This document shows, one piece after another, positions 11,301 through 23,115 of a stretch of DNA of 64,000 nucleotides. Each line of letters begins with the position of its first letter. Position 1 is the stretch's first letter. The DNA is from Blepharisma stoltei (taxonomy: Eukaryota > Ciliophora > Heterotrichea > Heterotrichida > Blepharismidae). Both the position numbers and the translations under genes were made by a program. The DNA lies in the NCBI GenBank assembly GCA_914767885.1, contig CAJZBQ010000039.1, forward strand, positions 434,001-498,000, in the 5' to 3' direction. The notes under the pieces were generated by a model. The model searched no databases. It saw only the letters and a list, made by a program, of their open reading frames with translations, and was not told where the DNA came from.

Positions 11301-14300
11301 GTTAAATCCATATATAGCAGACCCATCTTCATCACATGAGTTTTTGTTAAAATCTGAGCTAAAAATTGAGAACACAGAATCTTGCTCCGCATAAATTGCA
11401 CCTCCAGTTTGAGCTTTATTGCTTGCAAACCTGCATGAGCTACAATAAAATTCTGAAGCAGAGCTCAACAAAACTGCTCCACCATTTGTGGAGCTTGTAT
11501 TATTTAAAAACTTGCTGGAATCAGAGATTGCAATCGCAGAGTTTTGCAATCTCAAGCATGACCCAGATGCTGCTAAATTATGCCGAAAAATAGACCCAGA
11601 ATCATGCAGCGAGTCATAGTTTAAAGAAATGGCTGACCCATAGTTATACTCAAATATGCAATTCATTGTATTAATATAAGAAATGCTGTTTTGATTGTCT
11701 ATAAGTATTACTGAAAGTCCTTTATTATTTGAAAATTTGCATGAATCAAAAGTAACTGTTGAATCACTTATATCTATCTGAAGAGCAGAACTTAGCCTGC
11801 CTGAATTTGTAAGAAAATCGCAGAATGAAAAATTTAGATTGCCTTTGCTGTAAAATATGACACATGCAGAAATTTTTGAGCTGTTTTCGATAAAATTGGA
11901 ATATCATATAGCTGAAGAATCTGCCAAGGTTACTGTGCTATCAAAATATAAGCAAGACGCATAAGATGCAGTGTTAAAATAAAAATTCGAGCTTTTTATT
12001 GAAACATCTGTTTTTGATGATCCTGTCCACTGTTGAGCAATAAAAATGCTACCTCCATAGAGAGCTGAATTGTTTCTGATATCTGTTGAAGATATCTCAA
12101 ACAAGCTTATGCCACTTGTTAATGTTTGAAGATAGAGTAATGCTCCTCCATATCCATTTGGAGAATAGTTTGATTTAAATAAAGAAGATTCAATAGAGAT
12201 CATTTGGCTTGCTGCATTTATGGCACCGCCATAATCTCCGGTATTTTCTCTAACTCAACCCTTTAAATTGGAACAAAATATTGGTTTCATTTCGATTTTT
12301 TTTACGTACATTAACCTCTTTTTAATTCGAACAATTTTTTTTGTATAGGAAATTTTATATTTGAAAACTATTTTTTATAAAATTAGTTTTTACATATTTA
12401 ATAGAAAAATTGAGATAGATATTATTTAAACAGCTTTCACACTGATTTTTTTGAATTAATTCTTCATATAATAAATTAAAACTCAAAAATATTGCGTTCA
12501 GTTTATTTTTTTTTAAAAAAAATAAACCCAAATTAAATGGAACAGGATTTTTTGTTTCAAATCAAAGAGGAGGAGTAAATGTGCAATTATTTATGTACAG
12601 ACCAAGACTGTCTTTAATTTCTATTGCTCCAGCACCTGTAGCATAGCTGTTAACATTTTCTTCAAACGAAGAATTTTTCAAAACTCTGATAAAATTTCCT
12701 GTTAATAAAAAGCATATTGGTAAAGCACCATTCCCTACATTTGATGAGCAGTTTACAGAGGCAATGTCAGCAGTATCTGAGCTAACTACTGAATAAGTTG
12801 GCGATGAGTTTCTACAAGTATTTTTTATAATTGCAGCTGGAGATACATCAACATTATATGAATTTGATATAGAAACCATATAATCACAATCAAGTGCTTT
12901 ATGGTTTACTGCCTCTCTTTTCAAATAAATATCTTGATTTCTGATGAAACAGGTAAGAAGTAAAGAGTTTAAATTTTTATCTTCATTTGGGGATCCATTA
13001 GAATCTATAGCAATGTTTTTGAGGGAGACATGAACCATTTTAGACAGACTTATCAGTCCAACCCCATGATTATTCTTGAATGACAAGTTGTCCATTTTGC
13101 ATCATCTTGGTCCCAAAATTGCGTCTAAGGTTCTCCCAGAGCTCATTTTATAAGGCCTTACAGTTCCATCTTTGTATTCGTCTAATATATATGAGTTTGA
13201 AATAGTTATTGCAGGTCCCTGCTCTATCCCATTGCCTTCAAAAGTTAAGTTTTCAAAATGGATATTTATGAGATAATTAAAAAAATCAATATCGATCAAT
13301 GAAGATTTTCCATAATTAGAAATAAATCTTGAACTATTTATATAAAGATGATCTTCATATAAGTAAGATATATAATAGGTTTCATTTAAACCTCCAGGGT
13401 AAAATTTCACACTCAAATCGAGGTTTATTATTCCTTAACTTAAATTGTAGGTTGTGGCTTCTGCCTATTGGTAACGCAGTCACCAAGGACCCTCTAATTT
13501 CCTCTTCTTCACTACATAATGCCATGGTACCAGTGAAGAGGATTCTGTGTCTCGATCTACTCCTTGCCCTGTCGGAAAGACCTCAAAAAATGGAATATTG
13601 GTGGACTATCGGTAAACAGGAAAAAAATTTAAAGCCTAATTTCACGCTAGGAAGATGCGCGAATGGTCTAGTAGTTCCCTGTAGACGCTGCTGGGCTTTT
13701 CCCCCTAAACCCTGAACCCACCTTATCCCTCGAGGTAAAATCTAATCCTAAAAGTGGACTAGGGCTAGGCTCTGTACATTACAAACTTGCTTAGCTAGCG
13801 TTGCTGTCCATTTCTGTATTTGCAAACCTTGCCAGATATCATTAAATATGTGCTCGAAGGAAGTCGGCGCAGCCGACCCCATAGTACCTAGACTCCATAT
13901 TTAATTATAAGGTTTATTATTCCATTCTCGCAGTAATTATACATAAAAGTGCAATTATCTATTTTTAGAAAATTTATTGCACTTATATAAATTAGAGATG
14001 CCTGGGCATATATACTGTCTTTTTTTCTATAAACCAGATTATATTTGAATTCAACGTCTCTGATTAAAACAGAGGTTATTGTAGGTGAGTATAAAAATCC
14101 TCTGAACTCCATTTGGTCATCATACTCATACCCATTATTTAATCTGGTTACTGATCCCCCAATATATATTAAATCCGCATTTGAATAATCTTCGCCTGTA
14201 AGTGAGATCACTGCAGCTGTATCGTATCATTTTAGTCAAATATTGTCAAAATCAACGTTGTAAAGCCTTAAATTAGCTTCTCCTCCAATGATACTACTGT

Positions 14301-17300
14301 AGCCAGTCCTATGATTTATAAATTTTACATTTCTAAAAACGAAAATAGATGGAATTCAGCCTTCGTAAACGTTTGGTCTTACAGACCTGGAGAGAAAGAG
14401 TGGGCGATTATATTTCTGCCAATATTTTGAATACAAACTATTGCATAAGTCGTTTGGCAAATTGCTTAATACACGTTCTCCTCTATCATTATAGTAAAAT
14501 CCATCATTTTTATTATAAGTGTTATATGAGCAATACGAGCAATAAATTGAGTCTTTGCAAGTACTTCCCTCTTTATTATCTCCTTCAATAATTAAATTTT
14601 CCATTTCAAAAGCCCCATAAATTTGGATCAAAGGATAATTTCAACTTTTAGCATATAGGGTAATTTTGCTGTCATCTTGAGGTGCTATTTTTCACGCTCT
14701 ATACTCAAAATTGTTGCCTAAGTCCATGCTTTCTAAATCATATGATCCATCGTTCATTAGGAGAAAAATGTTATGATAGGTTTTTATTGAGGAAAACGCG
14801 TATTTTATTGTTTCAAATGGATAATTTATTGATCCATCGCCTGAAGGTGAACTATTTTTTTGTTTAGAAGTTACATAATAAAAGGAGAGATGAGGAAATA
14901 AATCAAATGTTGGTAAATAGTTGGAATAATTTAGAAAAACACCGAATAAATTTAGATTCGTGCAATAAATGCTTGTATCGAAACATTGATTGCATGAAGC
15001 TACGCCTAGGGTTTCTGTTGAGCTTGCACAAATTTCAATTAATTTAATTAGATATAGCCGATAACACATCACTTAGTCTTTAGTTAAATTTATAGAGTAG
15101 CTCCCGGCCAGGACCGAAGGTCCTTTTTCTTCGCCTTTTGGACGCCTCGCTTGCTTTCCTTGCCCTGCTCCCAGTGTGCACCTAAGTGCCACAGGCTACC
15201 ATTCAGCTCCTTCCGGTCATGGGGCTTGGTCATGCTATCCCGGAAGTAGGCGAACTGGGTCACCGTACTAACACATCACTTACTAGGGCTTTCTGCCCAT
15301 CGTGCGTCTAGAACCTCTTGGCTTCTATCAGCAGTCCCTCAGCTTTAGGCGTTCGGATTTAGAGGGCTGCGCAAATTCTACAGAGATTTCATCCAGAACT
15401 TGGAATATTTGCTTTGCAGGAGCTATAAGAATTAATATTACATAATCCATAATTACATTCAGGAATTAAGCACTCTGAGTGACATTGGCTCATATCAAGA
15501 GCCATTGTTAGACTGCATTTGTAATTAGAAGCAGATAAGCATTTCTCATAGCTTACAACATAACTTGTATCATTTACAAGCATCTGCTGATAAACAGTAA
15601 ATAAAACTAGATCTCTATCATTGCACCATTTTTTGGTATCACTACTCATTCGATCGTAATTGCAAGTTCCTACTAAGCACTCAGGTTTGCAGCTTCCATA
15701 ATCCTTAACTGCGCACCCATCAGCGCATCCACAAGCATAATAATCTCACTCACACTCTTTTGTGTTGCATTCTGGATCACATACATTATTTGCTAGCATT
15801 TTTTCTGATTCTCCCCATGTCGTAGCAAATTTATAGATATTTTAAAAATATTTTTAAAATAATTTTGATGCTTAAAAATGCTTTTAATTTATAGAAGCTT
15901 CAAAGTCTATAATGAAAAAACAAAGAAATTTGTTAAATTTTATTTATATATGATAGATATATTCTAAACTCCCCTCCATTCATGAGCAAAAAATTTATAA
16001 TATTTTAGTAAACATTTTTTTTTAAATTAAAAAATAATAAATCGCAAAAATTGAGAACTAAAAATTATGTAATTTAAGTTGTTTAAAATTCAGCAGATTT
16101 AGCTCAAGACTTTGCTACAATAATTATCACATAATATCAAAATATTTTTATATTAAAAAATTTTTTGCTCACTCACAGAGGATAGCTTTTTTCCCAAAAA
16201 ATAGGTTTTCGTTCACTTACAGAGGGAAGTAAGGTACTAAATCCTATTTATAAAGTAAATTATTCAAAACAGTTGAATATAATTGAAAAATATTTTATTA
16301 ATTACTAAATTTTTTAATTCGATAATCACCTGTGCATTTACAGTTCAACTTTTTCTCTCCTCAAAATCTCTTTCCTGATATCAAACAACTGTACCAAATA
16401 CTTCTTTATCAATTCATCCGGCTGCCTCTTCTCTTCAAAACTTCAATGAACAATCATTTCGTATAATTTTTCGCCTTGCAGCGCTATGTGAATAATCCAT
16501 TTTATTAATTATTAAAATTAAAAATTAAAATTAACCAATCGCTATTAAAACGGAAGAGTGAGCATTCAGAATTGCAGTAACCACAATCCCCATTGTCAAA
16601 TTTACAGTTCAAATTATTACAGACTTCATCACAAATCCCATTTTTCAAAAGATCATCAGTGCAAAATGGTGCACAAGTACAGTCTGCTTTGTCATATTCA
16701 CATTCTTCAACATAGCAGGCTTTATCACAGATGGAATTTCCAACCATCCAAGTATTACAACCTGTAGCACAAGTCGAATTAACGCAATCTTCCATGTCAA
16801 AATTGCATTCAACATTGTTACAGACTTCATCGCATACTCCATTTCCTCAAATCGTCATATTACATCCAACAGAGCACTCTCTACATGCTCCCATATCATA
16901 ATAGCACTCAGGGACATTGCATTCTTCGTCACAAGTCCCTCCTAGTTGAGCTTTATTGCCTAAATTATATTTACAAGATGGTCCGCAAAAGCTACAGTCA
17001 GCTAAATCATAACCAAGATAAGCAGCATTACACTGCTCATCGCAAACTCCATTTCCACGGTCTCCAAGTTCGCAGTCAGCATATATAAAATACAATTCAC
17101 AGTCTGTTGTAAAATCAACTTTATTGTTTTCCAAAAGATATGAATCAAAGTTGCAAAAAGAATTCATACAGTCTAGGCTGCATACACCATTTCCTCTCTA
17201 TGTAGTGTGTTACAGCCATTGGTGAGCATTTGTTTAAATTGCATTTTAAGTATATTCCGTGCACAGCAGCAAAAAGTGCTAATCAAATAAGTGAAGCCAT
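5363..17300 (-). CDS. Gene B: LNR / beta-helix / multi-pass receptor, split by IESs and SINEs
   Basis: Full-length paralogue of about 2,400 aa once inserts are removed. ATG at 17300 (MASLIW...), stop TAA at 5363-5365. Order: signal peptide; LNR Cys repeats (17.2-15.4 kb); linker with Y-CSYC motifs; right-handed beta-helix with GGAI/GGVIY turns (13.9-8.5 kb); Cys-rich block with CxxCxxGY repeats (8.0-7.7 kb); about seven hydrophobic segments (7.3-5.9 kb); short acidic tail ending SLNKR. Interruptions: a 16-nt intron, a 753-nt insert, two SINEs and five TA-bounded IESs (5429-5817, 6634-6945, 7323-7668, 9362-11167, 12251-12577). Removing each of the five IESs keeps one frame and matches D. The one unresolved place is about 15.06-15.43 kb, where a GC-rich retroelement piece leaves a one-base frame mismatch and stops. 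Surface receptor by architecture; ligand unknown. Confidence 0.8.
5429..5817. mobile_element. IES, family 1 MITE with nested IES, in gene B C-terminus
   Basis: Without excision gene B ends in a low-complexity tail (RIFFFYF...). Removing TA-to-TA joins SNEQSYL to SNNESQKNEISID, which parallels SYQNNESHQQVEID in gene D. The frame-restoring right TA (5816) lies 13 nt outside the apparent MITE tip (5803). It holds a smaller palindromic IES at 5524-5620. Confidence 0.8.
5524..5620. mobile_element. Nested small IES (97 nt)
   Basis: Perfect 22-nt inverted termini, TAGTTGCTTAAATTGCAACT and its complement, with TA at each tip, inserted in the AT-rich core of the larger IES at 5429-5817. Removal leaves a normal-looking family 1 core. 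Confidence 0.75.
6634..6945. mobile_element. IES, family 1 MITE, in gene B membrane domain
   Basis: TA-bounded, 312 nt, hairpin at the right. Excision of 310 nt joins KQRSL to KNFWDDYISTC in frame, matching D's SDDFISSC. Unexcised, the frame ends. Confidence 0.92.
7323..7668. mobile_element. IES, family 1 MITE, in gene B before first membrane segment
   Basis: TA-bounded, 346 nt. Tips are TAACTCCCCCCTCCGTGAG and TACTCTTCCTCTGTGAG (inverted). Excision joins CPSFAKNL to AIIIAIAIALF, linking the Cys-rich domain to a hydrophobic segment in frame, as in D. Confidence 0.92.
9362..11167. mobile_element. Large IES (1.8 kb) in gene B, with internal ORF remnant
   Basis: An inner element at 9382-11140 has about 45-nt inverted tips starting TAGGTTTTTTCATGC, and subterminal inverted repeats that recur at about 9520-9640, 10140-10260 and 10880-11000. 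Cutting at the inner tips leaves a frame mismatch. Cutting at the outer TAs (9362, 11166) gives GGII joined to TRIKLSLSNLSVLNS, in frame and aligned to D (GILMTFSSAKIQNTTF). The IES therefore extends 20 and 27 nt beyond the element tips. Confidence 0.78.
10399..10692 (+). pseudogene. ORF remnant inside the large IES
   Basis: Reads about 97 residues from ATG at 10399 with one TGA as Trp: an acidic start (DNSESEYEWNDSDTEN) then a Lys/Arg-rich stretch. A repeated RSDSNFIR unit follows, and a second frame after the TAA continues with similar composition to about 10841 (ending KRRKLKNF). It may be a relic of the element's own protein. No catalytic motif is visible and I do not recognise it. Confidence 0.4.
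12251..12577. mobile_element. IES, family 2 MITE, in gene B beta-helix
   Basis: TA-bounded, 327 nt; tip includes CCCTTTAAATTGGAACAAAA, and the right end is a hairpin of the same motif. Excision joins LYINNCTF to RENTGDYGGAIN, matching ENCTFIENSADLGGAL in D. Confidence 0.92.
13435..13909 (-). mobile_element. Long SINE-like element in gene B
   Basis: GC-rich, 475 nt, between exact 14-nt copies of AGGTTTATTATTCC (13421-13434, 13910-13923). Minus-strand head is AAATATGGAGTC. It shares AAATGGACAGCAACGCTAG and CAGAGCCTAGCCC with the 52.2-52.6 kb copy. Removing it with one repeat restores CENGIINLDLSVKFYPGG. Confidence 0.88.
15076..15268 (-). mobile_element. Short retroelement 3' fragment in gene B
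   Basis: 193-nt GC-rich insert between 14-nt copies of TAACACATCACTTA (15062-15075, 15269-15282). On the minus strand it reads about 50 open codons, including FRDSMTKPHDRKELNG, then an AT-rich tail. It looks like the 5'-truncated end of a non-LTR element, but I cannot name the family. Confidence 0.65.
15283..15430 (+). mobile_element. Retroelement 3' fragment shared with 30985-31137
   Basis: GC-rich segment nearly identical to 30985-31137, including FGFRGLRKFYRD and IQNLEYLLCR on the plus strand, followed by an AT-rich tail. Present in both copies of the duplicated gene B start, so it predates the duplication. It introduces stops and a one-base shift in gene B; I could not place its exact ends. 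Confidence 0.5.
15965..16231. repeat. Degenerate family 1 MITE
   Basis: TA-bounded, with CTCCCCTCCATTCATGAGC at the left and TTCACTTACAGAGGGAAG at the right, plus the family 1 AT-rich core. It lies inside the larger 753-nt insert. Confidence 0.6.
16338..16503 (-). pseudogene. Orphan C-terminal reading frame
   Basis: About 55 codons ending at TAA 16338-16340: IIHIALQGEKLYEMIVHW then EEKRQPDELIKKYLV and RREKVEL. One TGA is read as Trp. Composition is protein-like, yet there is no start and stops precede it. Probably the end of an unrelated gene carried in with the insert. Not recognised. Confidence 0.45.
17198..17213 (-). other. 16-nt intron of gene B
   Basis: Minus strand GTAACACACTACATAG contains in-frame stops. 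Removing it joins KCSPMA to RGNGVCSLDC and opens the LNR frame. The identical sequence occurs in B' at 32109-32124. Confidence 0.92.
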
Positions 17301-17533
17301 ACTATTAAATAATAGAGACGCTTTAACTGAGAGTTAAATGACTGGTAAATAAAAAAAATATTATTCAATTTTATGAATGCTTTATTAAAAACTATTTTAG
17401 GTTTTATTTAATTTCTTGTTGACTTGTGAATGCGCTATTTTCAGAAGGATAAGGGTCAATCTCTACTTGCTGATGAGATTCATTATTTTGATTACTTTCT
17501 AAGCCACCGATATCAATTTCCTGTGTACTATTA

Positions 17534-17996
17534 TATACATAAAAATGGCGACGACGTACCACCCGACCTCTCGACCCTATTTCTTCAACACTCGTAAGAA
17601 CAACCCAGTGATGGGGATTTAGGTGGAAAGAGGCCGGAAATCCTTTGTGTACATCGGGCTAGGTTTTACTCAGGCCCTATGGAGCTAATTCGTAGGACTC
17701 GGGCTTTTACCTCCGGAACAACCATTAGAAAAGGATAAGATTGGCGACAGTCCCAAGTGGAAGCTAATTCCCTCGCGCAGGACTCAACAGATGGCATTTT
17801 CCAACGAGAAACCGGAGTTTCGACCCAAGTGGTTGGCCCTTAGGCTCCAGATGCTATGGAAGTCAAGACTGGTCAGTGCGAATCCCTTGTTTGTGGGAAC
17901 AAGGAGGGTTTTCCGCTGATGCTCCTCGGAAGTGATGAGCGTGTAGGGGTGCAATCCCCGGTACCTGCTAGGCAAAAATTTAATCTCAATCTTAAT
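17534..17996 (+). mobile_element. Long SINE-like element in gene C
   Basis: 463 nt between exact 14-nt copies of CCTGTGTACTATTA (17520-17533, 17997-18010). Head ATAAAAATGGCGACGACG, AT-rich tail of AATCTT units. Paralogue D has the uninterrupted site CCTGTGCAGAATTA at about 32.43 kb. Confidence 0.9.
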
Positions 17997-18167
17997 CCTG
18001 TGTACTATTAATAATCCTGGTAGATGTGAAATATGTATATTTTTTCCATTGTCAACTTGGCTTTCATCAATTATATAATTTACTTTTACTCTTGATTCTC
18101 TGAATAGCATGCTTCCCATAAATAAAAGCTTCGCCTTAACGAACTTTAAAAGCTCGTTGAAGATTCT

Positions 18168-18378
18168 TACTCCCACCCGGTGAGGCCCGGTGAGTGAACA
18201 AATATCTTTTAATATAAAAATTTTGATATAAAATGACAACTATTATAGCGAAATCTCTAGCTAATTATGTTTGATTTTAAACATTTTGTATTTTAAAAAA
18301 ATAATATTTTTTTAAAAAAAAAAATTAACCCCCTTTTGTGAGCGTTAGCGAATAAAATGTTTTGTTCACTGACAGTTA
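18168..18378. mobile_element. IES, short family 1 MITE, in gene C
   Basis: 211 nt, TA-bounded. Excision joins ICSLL to RIFNELLKFVK, identical in pattern to D's IYSLLRIFNELLKFVK. Confidence 0.9.
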
Positions 18379-18702
18379 GTAAACTGCAAATAATAAAAGA
18401 TAAGTTTGAGCAAAATGCTATAAGAAACATAAATATCGCTCCGGGACGCTCTAACTCATCAGCTAAAAAGAAAAGACCAGCGCAAATTGTAATCAATAGA
18501 GTCGCTTTGGAAAACAGTTCCATATCATTTAAAACCTTGTCAGTAAATGGTTTATTTTTAATTTGAAGAAAAATGAAAAAAATCAATAAAATTGTAACAG
18601 CAAGAGCTTGGACAGAAATAGAAATATTTGATAAGAAGACTGAGAAACTAATCAATGTAATTTTGCAATATAAAATCACAAATTCTCAATAGAAAAACTC
18701 CT

Positions 18703-19020
18703 TACTCCCCCCTCCGTGAGTGAGCAAAATAATCTTGTTCGCTCATGGAGGGGATTAAGTTTTTTTTTTCGAAATTTAAAAAAATCCTAATTCGAAAATT
18801 GGAAAGCAAATATTAGTTTAATTTTTAAAATTTATGTTTTAAAGCGCAATTTACTTAAAATTAAACAGAATTAGCTATAGATTTCATTATACCAATTATC
18901 ATTTATATATCAATTTTTTTTTCTTCATAAAACATTTTTGTTCGCTCATGGATCATGGGCTTTTGTTCAGAAAATAGGGATTTTTTAATGGTTTTGTGTT
19001 CGCTCACGGAGGGGGAGCTA
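18703..19020. mobile_element. IES, family 1 MITE, in gene C membrane domain
   Basis: 318 nt, TA-bounded, hairpin at the left. Excision joins ICSGYS to KEFFYWEFVILYCK, matching D's NSKHYYWEFVILYCK. Confidence 0.9.
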
Positions 19021-20560
19021 GAGTAGCCGCTGCAGATGAAGCCATATCTCAATTTAACTCTTGTATCTTGCAATCTATCTTTATATCTAATCAATTTTAT
19101 TAGTCATAATCCTGGAATGATGACCCCTCAAATTAAGATCGCAGGTAAAATTATTAAATACGAATAAAAGATATGATCAAAATCCCAGCATTGAATATCA
19201 AGATCAATATTAAGCCAATACTCCCCAGAGTTTATTTCTCTACAACTGAATATACTAAATAAAGTTTCAATGAGGCCTGGATTAATTAAAAATAATAAAA
19301 TAATGCAGTTGCAAATAAAATCATCAGAAATTGGATTTCACTTTTTTTTTCGAACTTTAATATAAATTATTCAGGCAAAAAAGCAAACAGTCCGTAGCAT
19401 TATAGGTATAAAGCTAATAAATATAAGTTTAGTATAAAATATTTTTATTTTGAAATTTGAGTTTTGAAAGAGGCAATCCAAAGAATATAGTTGCTCTCCA
19501 ATATAATTCAAACTTAATTCAATATAAAACAATTTCATCAATTCTCGTGCCAGTTTAAATTGAAAGTTGTGATGATTATCATAATATGCAAATAATTCCA
19601 AAATATTTTGATGTAAATTGAAGTAAAGGTTGAAATCCCTAGAATAGAATTTTTGGAAGCCCTTATAGTTAACAGTGCGATGAAAATAAAAATAATGATA
19701 AATCCAAACATTCTTATAATGTTAGTGTTAGTATCAGGACATTTTTGGCATTCATTTTTATAGAGTCTTGAATATCCAGAATCACAAGATTGACACATGT
19801 TCCCTTTATAGCCCTTTTTACAGATTCCTGTATATGAAATATTATTGAGGTCTGGAGATCCCAAACAAGCTGGAGAGTATGGACATTTCCAAAAATGATC
19901 AGTATATTTATTATCTCTCCAATATCCATGATGAGGGACCATTGTATAATTTCCATAGCAATCAGCATGATCAGGGCAGGCAAGGCATGGGGGATTTTTT
20001 GGATTTAAGCTGTAATAAGGCTCCTCGCAAGCCAAGCAAGTGATGCTTACAGCTGCTTCCCCAAACTCACATAGTCTTATGATGAATATTTGAAGAATCT
20101 AGAGATATGGCTGATGATAAAAGTGAAATAGTTCCGCTCTTCATAGAACTGTTTCATTAATTTCACAATTTATTATCTTTGATAAATGCTTCGAGCATCT
20201 AATTATGCTAAAAGCAGATCCCTTGTTTTTACTTGAATTTTTCTATATTTTTGAATTTTCTATTATAAAAAATGAATCTAACTCAGCATTAGCAATTCCA
20301 CCTGCGTTTTCTGCAATATTTCCAATCAAAACACAAGAAGTGCTTAAAAACTCAGATTCATAGCTCAGTGATGCAACCCCTCCGTTTTTTGCGCTTGTGT
20401 TATTATAAAAAACAGCTTTTACAAACATAGCTATTGCTGAATGCTTGAGTGCTACTCCTGCACCAGATGAATCTGAGTAGCCATGCTGAATTGTTGAAAT
20501 ATTGTCTAAAAGAATGTCATTGTCAAGAGAAAAAGCTGAGCCAATATTGTATTCAAACAA

Positions 20561-20711
20561 GCGCCGTTGAAGCCGGCAAAACTTGCTCCAAGGTGCACCC
20601 TGGTGAAACAAAGCAAGTCGCCCCAGAGGCTTGTGGGCCCGATGCGTTGGAGAGTGAGCGGAAGACCTGGGGACCGTCAAGGGACGTTAAGCGTTATAAA
20701 ACATTAAGTAA
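20561..20711 (+). mobile_element. Short SINE-like element (third type) in gene C
   Basis: About 150 nt, starting CGCCGTTGAAGCCGG and ending GGACGTTAAGCGTTATAAA. The reverse complement of 38102-38263 has the same start and end. It replaces about 11 nt of receptor sequence compared with D; no clear target duplication. Confidence 0.6.
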
Positions 20712-22706
20712 TTTGTTTCTAATGTAGACCGTTTATTTTGATCATCCATTAAAATAGCAGCAGATGAAGAGTTCTATTTAAATATGCAGGATTTAAAACT
20801 ACTCTTGATGGCAATTCTTCGGAATCTTCACCAGCAGAAATATGAAGTGCTGAACTGTAAAGTCCTTTATTTTCGATAAACTTAGAATTGATAAAAGTTA
20901 AAATGCCATCAGAAAAGAAAAGAGAAACCGAGCCAGAGCGAGAAGCACTATTGCCTGAAAATGTGCAGTTATTGATTGTCGAGGAAACTTGTAATTCTAT
21001 AGGATTATCGACGAAAATATATGCTCCACTTGAAGCTTGATTTTCATAAAAGTCTGTATCAATAATTTTCAAGAATGTTTTCGTGCTTGATTGAGACTTT
21101 TTATTGATATATATCGCTCCGCCATTGAGTAAACAAGAATTTTTTTGAAGATAGTATTTGAGACTGTAAAATCTGAAATTGCGCTAAATTGATCCACCAG
21201 AAAAGCCAGGTGATTGGTTATGCTCAAAATGACAATTATTAACAAGCAAGCTTTGGCCATAAAAATATAAAGAACCTCCTGAATCAGCACTATTCATTAT
21301 AAAAGTACAGTTTTCCAGTGCTAAAGCACTAATCTTTGAGAATTCAATCACACCTGGGCTTCCACTTAAATAATTTTTGTTACCAATAAATTCTGAATTT
21401 GTGATTGATATTACTGTGTTCATATTTTGAAAAGACAAGCAAACTCCAGTGATACCTCTTCCAGAATTTCTTTCAGAATGAATGGAGTCAATTCCCTGTG
21501 TTTTTGTGCTATTGATGATGATTGCAGGTGATGAATTTTCACAGTAATTATCTGTAATCTTCATATTATACATTAAAAAATTAACTGAATTACTAACAAG
21601 TGCTATTGATTTGCAAGAAGCAGTCACTGGATTAGACACTTCAAGCTTTAAATAGGTATCAGGGTTTCTTGTGTAGTATTTCAAAATTGCTGAATTAATG
21701 TTGCTATCTTCACCATTTTCACTCATTTCAATGTCTTTTATTTCTATGTTTGCCATTTGCTCTATATTTAGCAAGCCTGCACCTCCTGAATAATTGTCAA
21801 TAAAAGTCAGATTTTTTAATTTAACAAAATTCGGCCAAAATTTGATAGTAACGTTCAATCCACTTGGGGTTGCTGCATTTACGAATTTACCATTGATAGA
21901 ATCATCCTTTATTGAGCTGCTTCAAATTGATATTAGACTGCTGCTTTCAGCTCCATTTGCTATAAAATATGTAGATTCAATCAATATATTTTGCGTTTCA
22001 TTATAATAATTTGCAGACAAAATTCCATTTGATTTCCCATAATTTGATACAAATGATGTTTTCTTGATGTGTACATGACTAAGGGTTGAGTATTTTATGA
22101 TTTGAATTTCGTTAAACTCAATTGAATAATAGCTATTCTTGTTTTGAATATTAATAATGCCTTTTTCGCAATAGTTATATGAAAATGAACAAGAATCTAT
22201 CTCAAATAACTCTAATCAGCCAAGTGTATTAAGGAAGCTGTATTTAAAGATTTTAAGGGATCCAAGTAGATCATATTAAATTCGAATTTCACATTTTTGA
22301 TGATTGCAGTAGTAATATTAGGAGCATATAAAATACCTCTCAAATTAATTGGATCTCCAAACTCATAACCGTTATTTAGTCTGCTTACTTTGCCATAGTT
22401 ATAATAAAAATTTCCAGGTAGAGGACTACACATTGGATAATAATTCTGATAATTAATATAATTAACAACTGCAGATTTTCATTTTCAGATAGTTTTATAT
22501 TATCAAAAGTTACATTGCTAAAGTAAGATTACTGTTGCATCCTATATCCATTAATGATTTAAAGCCAAATCGAAAATTTTGGAAAGTTACATTGGTGAGG
22601 GTTAGGTTACTATTAATAATCAAAAATCAATAATACTCGCCTTGATACTCGCAAAAAGGTGAGCTTAAATATTCAGAGATTTCTTCATGCCTATCATTAT
22701 AATGCT

Positions 22707-23014
22707 TACTCCCCCTCCGTGAGCGAACAAAACCATTGGAAAAAATCTCTATTTTTTGCCCAAAAACCCAGAGCGAGCAAAAATTTTTTATGGAAAAAAA
22801 TTTTATATATAAGTGATAATTAATGTAATGAAATCTCTTGCTAATTCTGTCTAATTTTTAAACAAATTGCGTTTTAAAAAACATAAATTTTACAAATTAA
22901 ATTAATATTTGCTTTCGAATTTTTACGAAGTGGAATTTTTTTAAATTTTAAAAAACAAATAACCCCACTTCATGAGCGAATAGATTTTTGTTTGCTCACA
23001 AAGGGGGCGAGTTA
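22707..23014. mobile_element. IES, family 1 MITE, in gene C
   Basis: 308 nt, TA-bounded, hairpin at the right. Excision joins FSNSDSS to KHYNDRHEEISEYLSS, matching A's YNDRHEEIYEYLSS. Confidence 0.9.
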
Positions 23015-23115
23015 GAAGAATCTGAATTGGAAAAAACATATGGGCAGTAATAACAGTATTCGCTATTAGAGCAAGTGATAAAATTTTGTCCATCAAATAT
23101 CAAATTTCTGATTTC

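Larger units (their letters stand above)
15809..16561. mobile_element. 753-nt insert in gene B LNR region, absent from B'
   Basis: In B' the sequence runs directly from TTTTTTCTGA to GCATTCAG; in B the same bases are separated by 753 nt, with TGA at both edges rather than TA. The insert holds a degenerate family 1 MITE (15965-16231) and a 55-codon C-terminal reading frame (16338-16503, minus). Its length is a multiple of three but its frame has stops. It may be a non-TA insertion or a fragment of another gene. Confidence 0.6.

Noticed and set aside
13329-13715. Plus-strand 128-residue frame
   Set aside because: Crosses from gene B antisense into a SINE; no homology or composition support.
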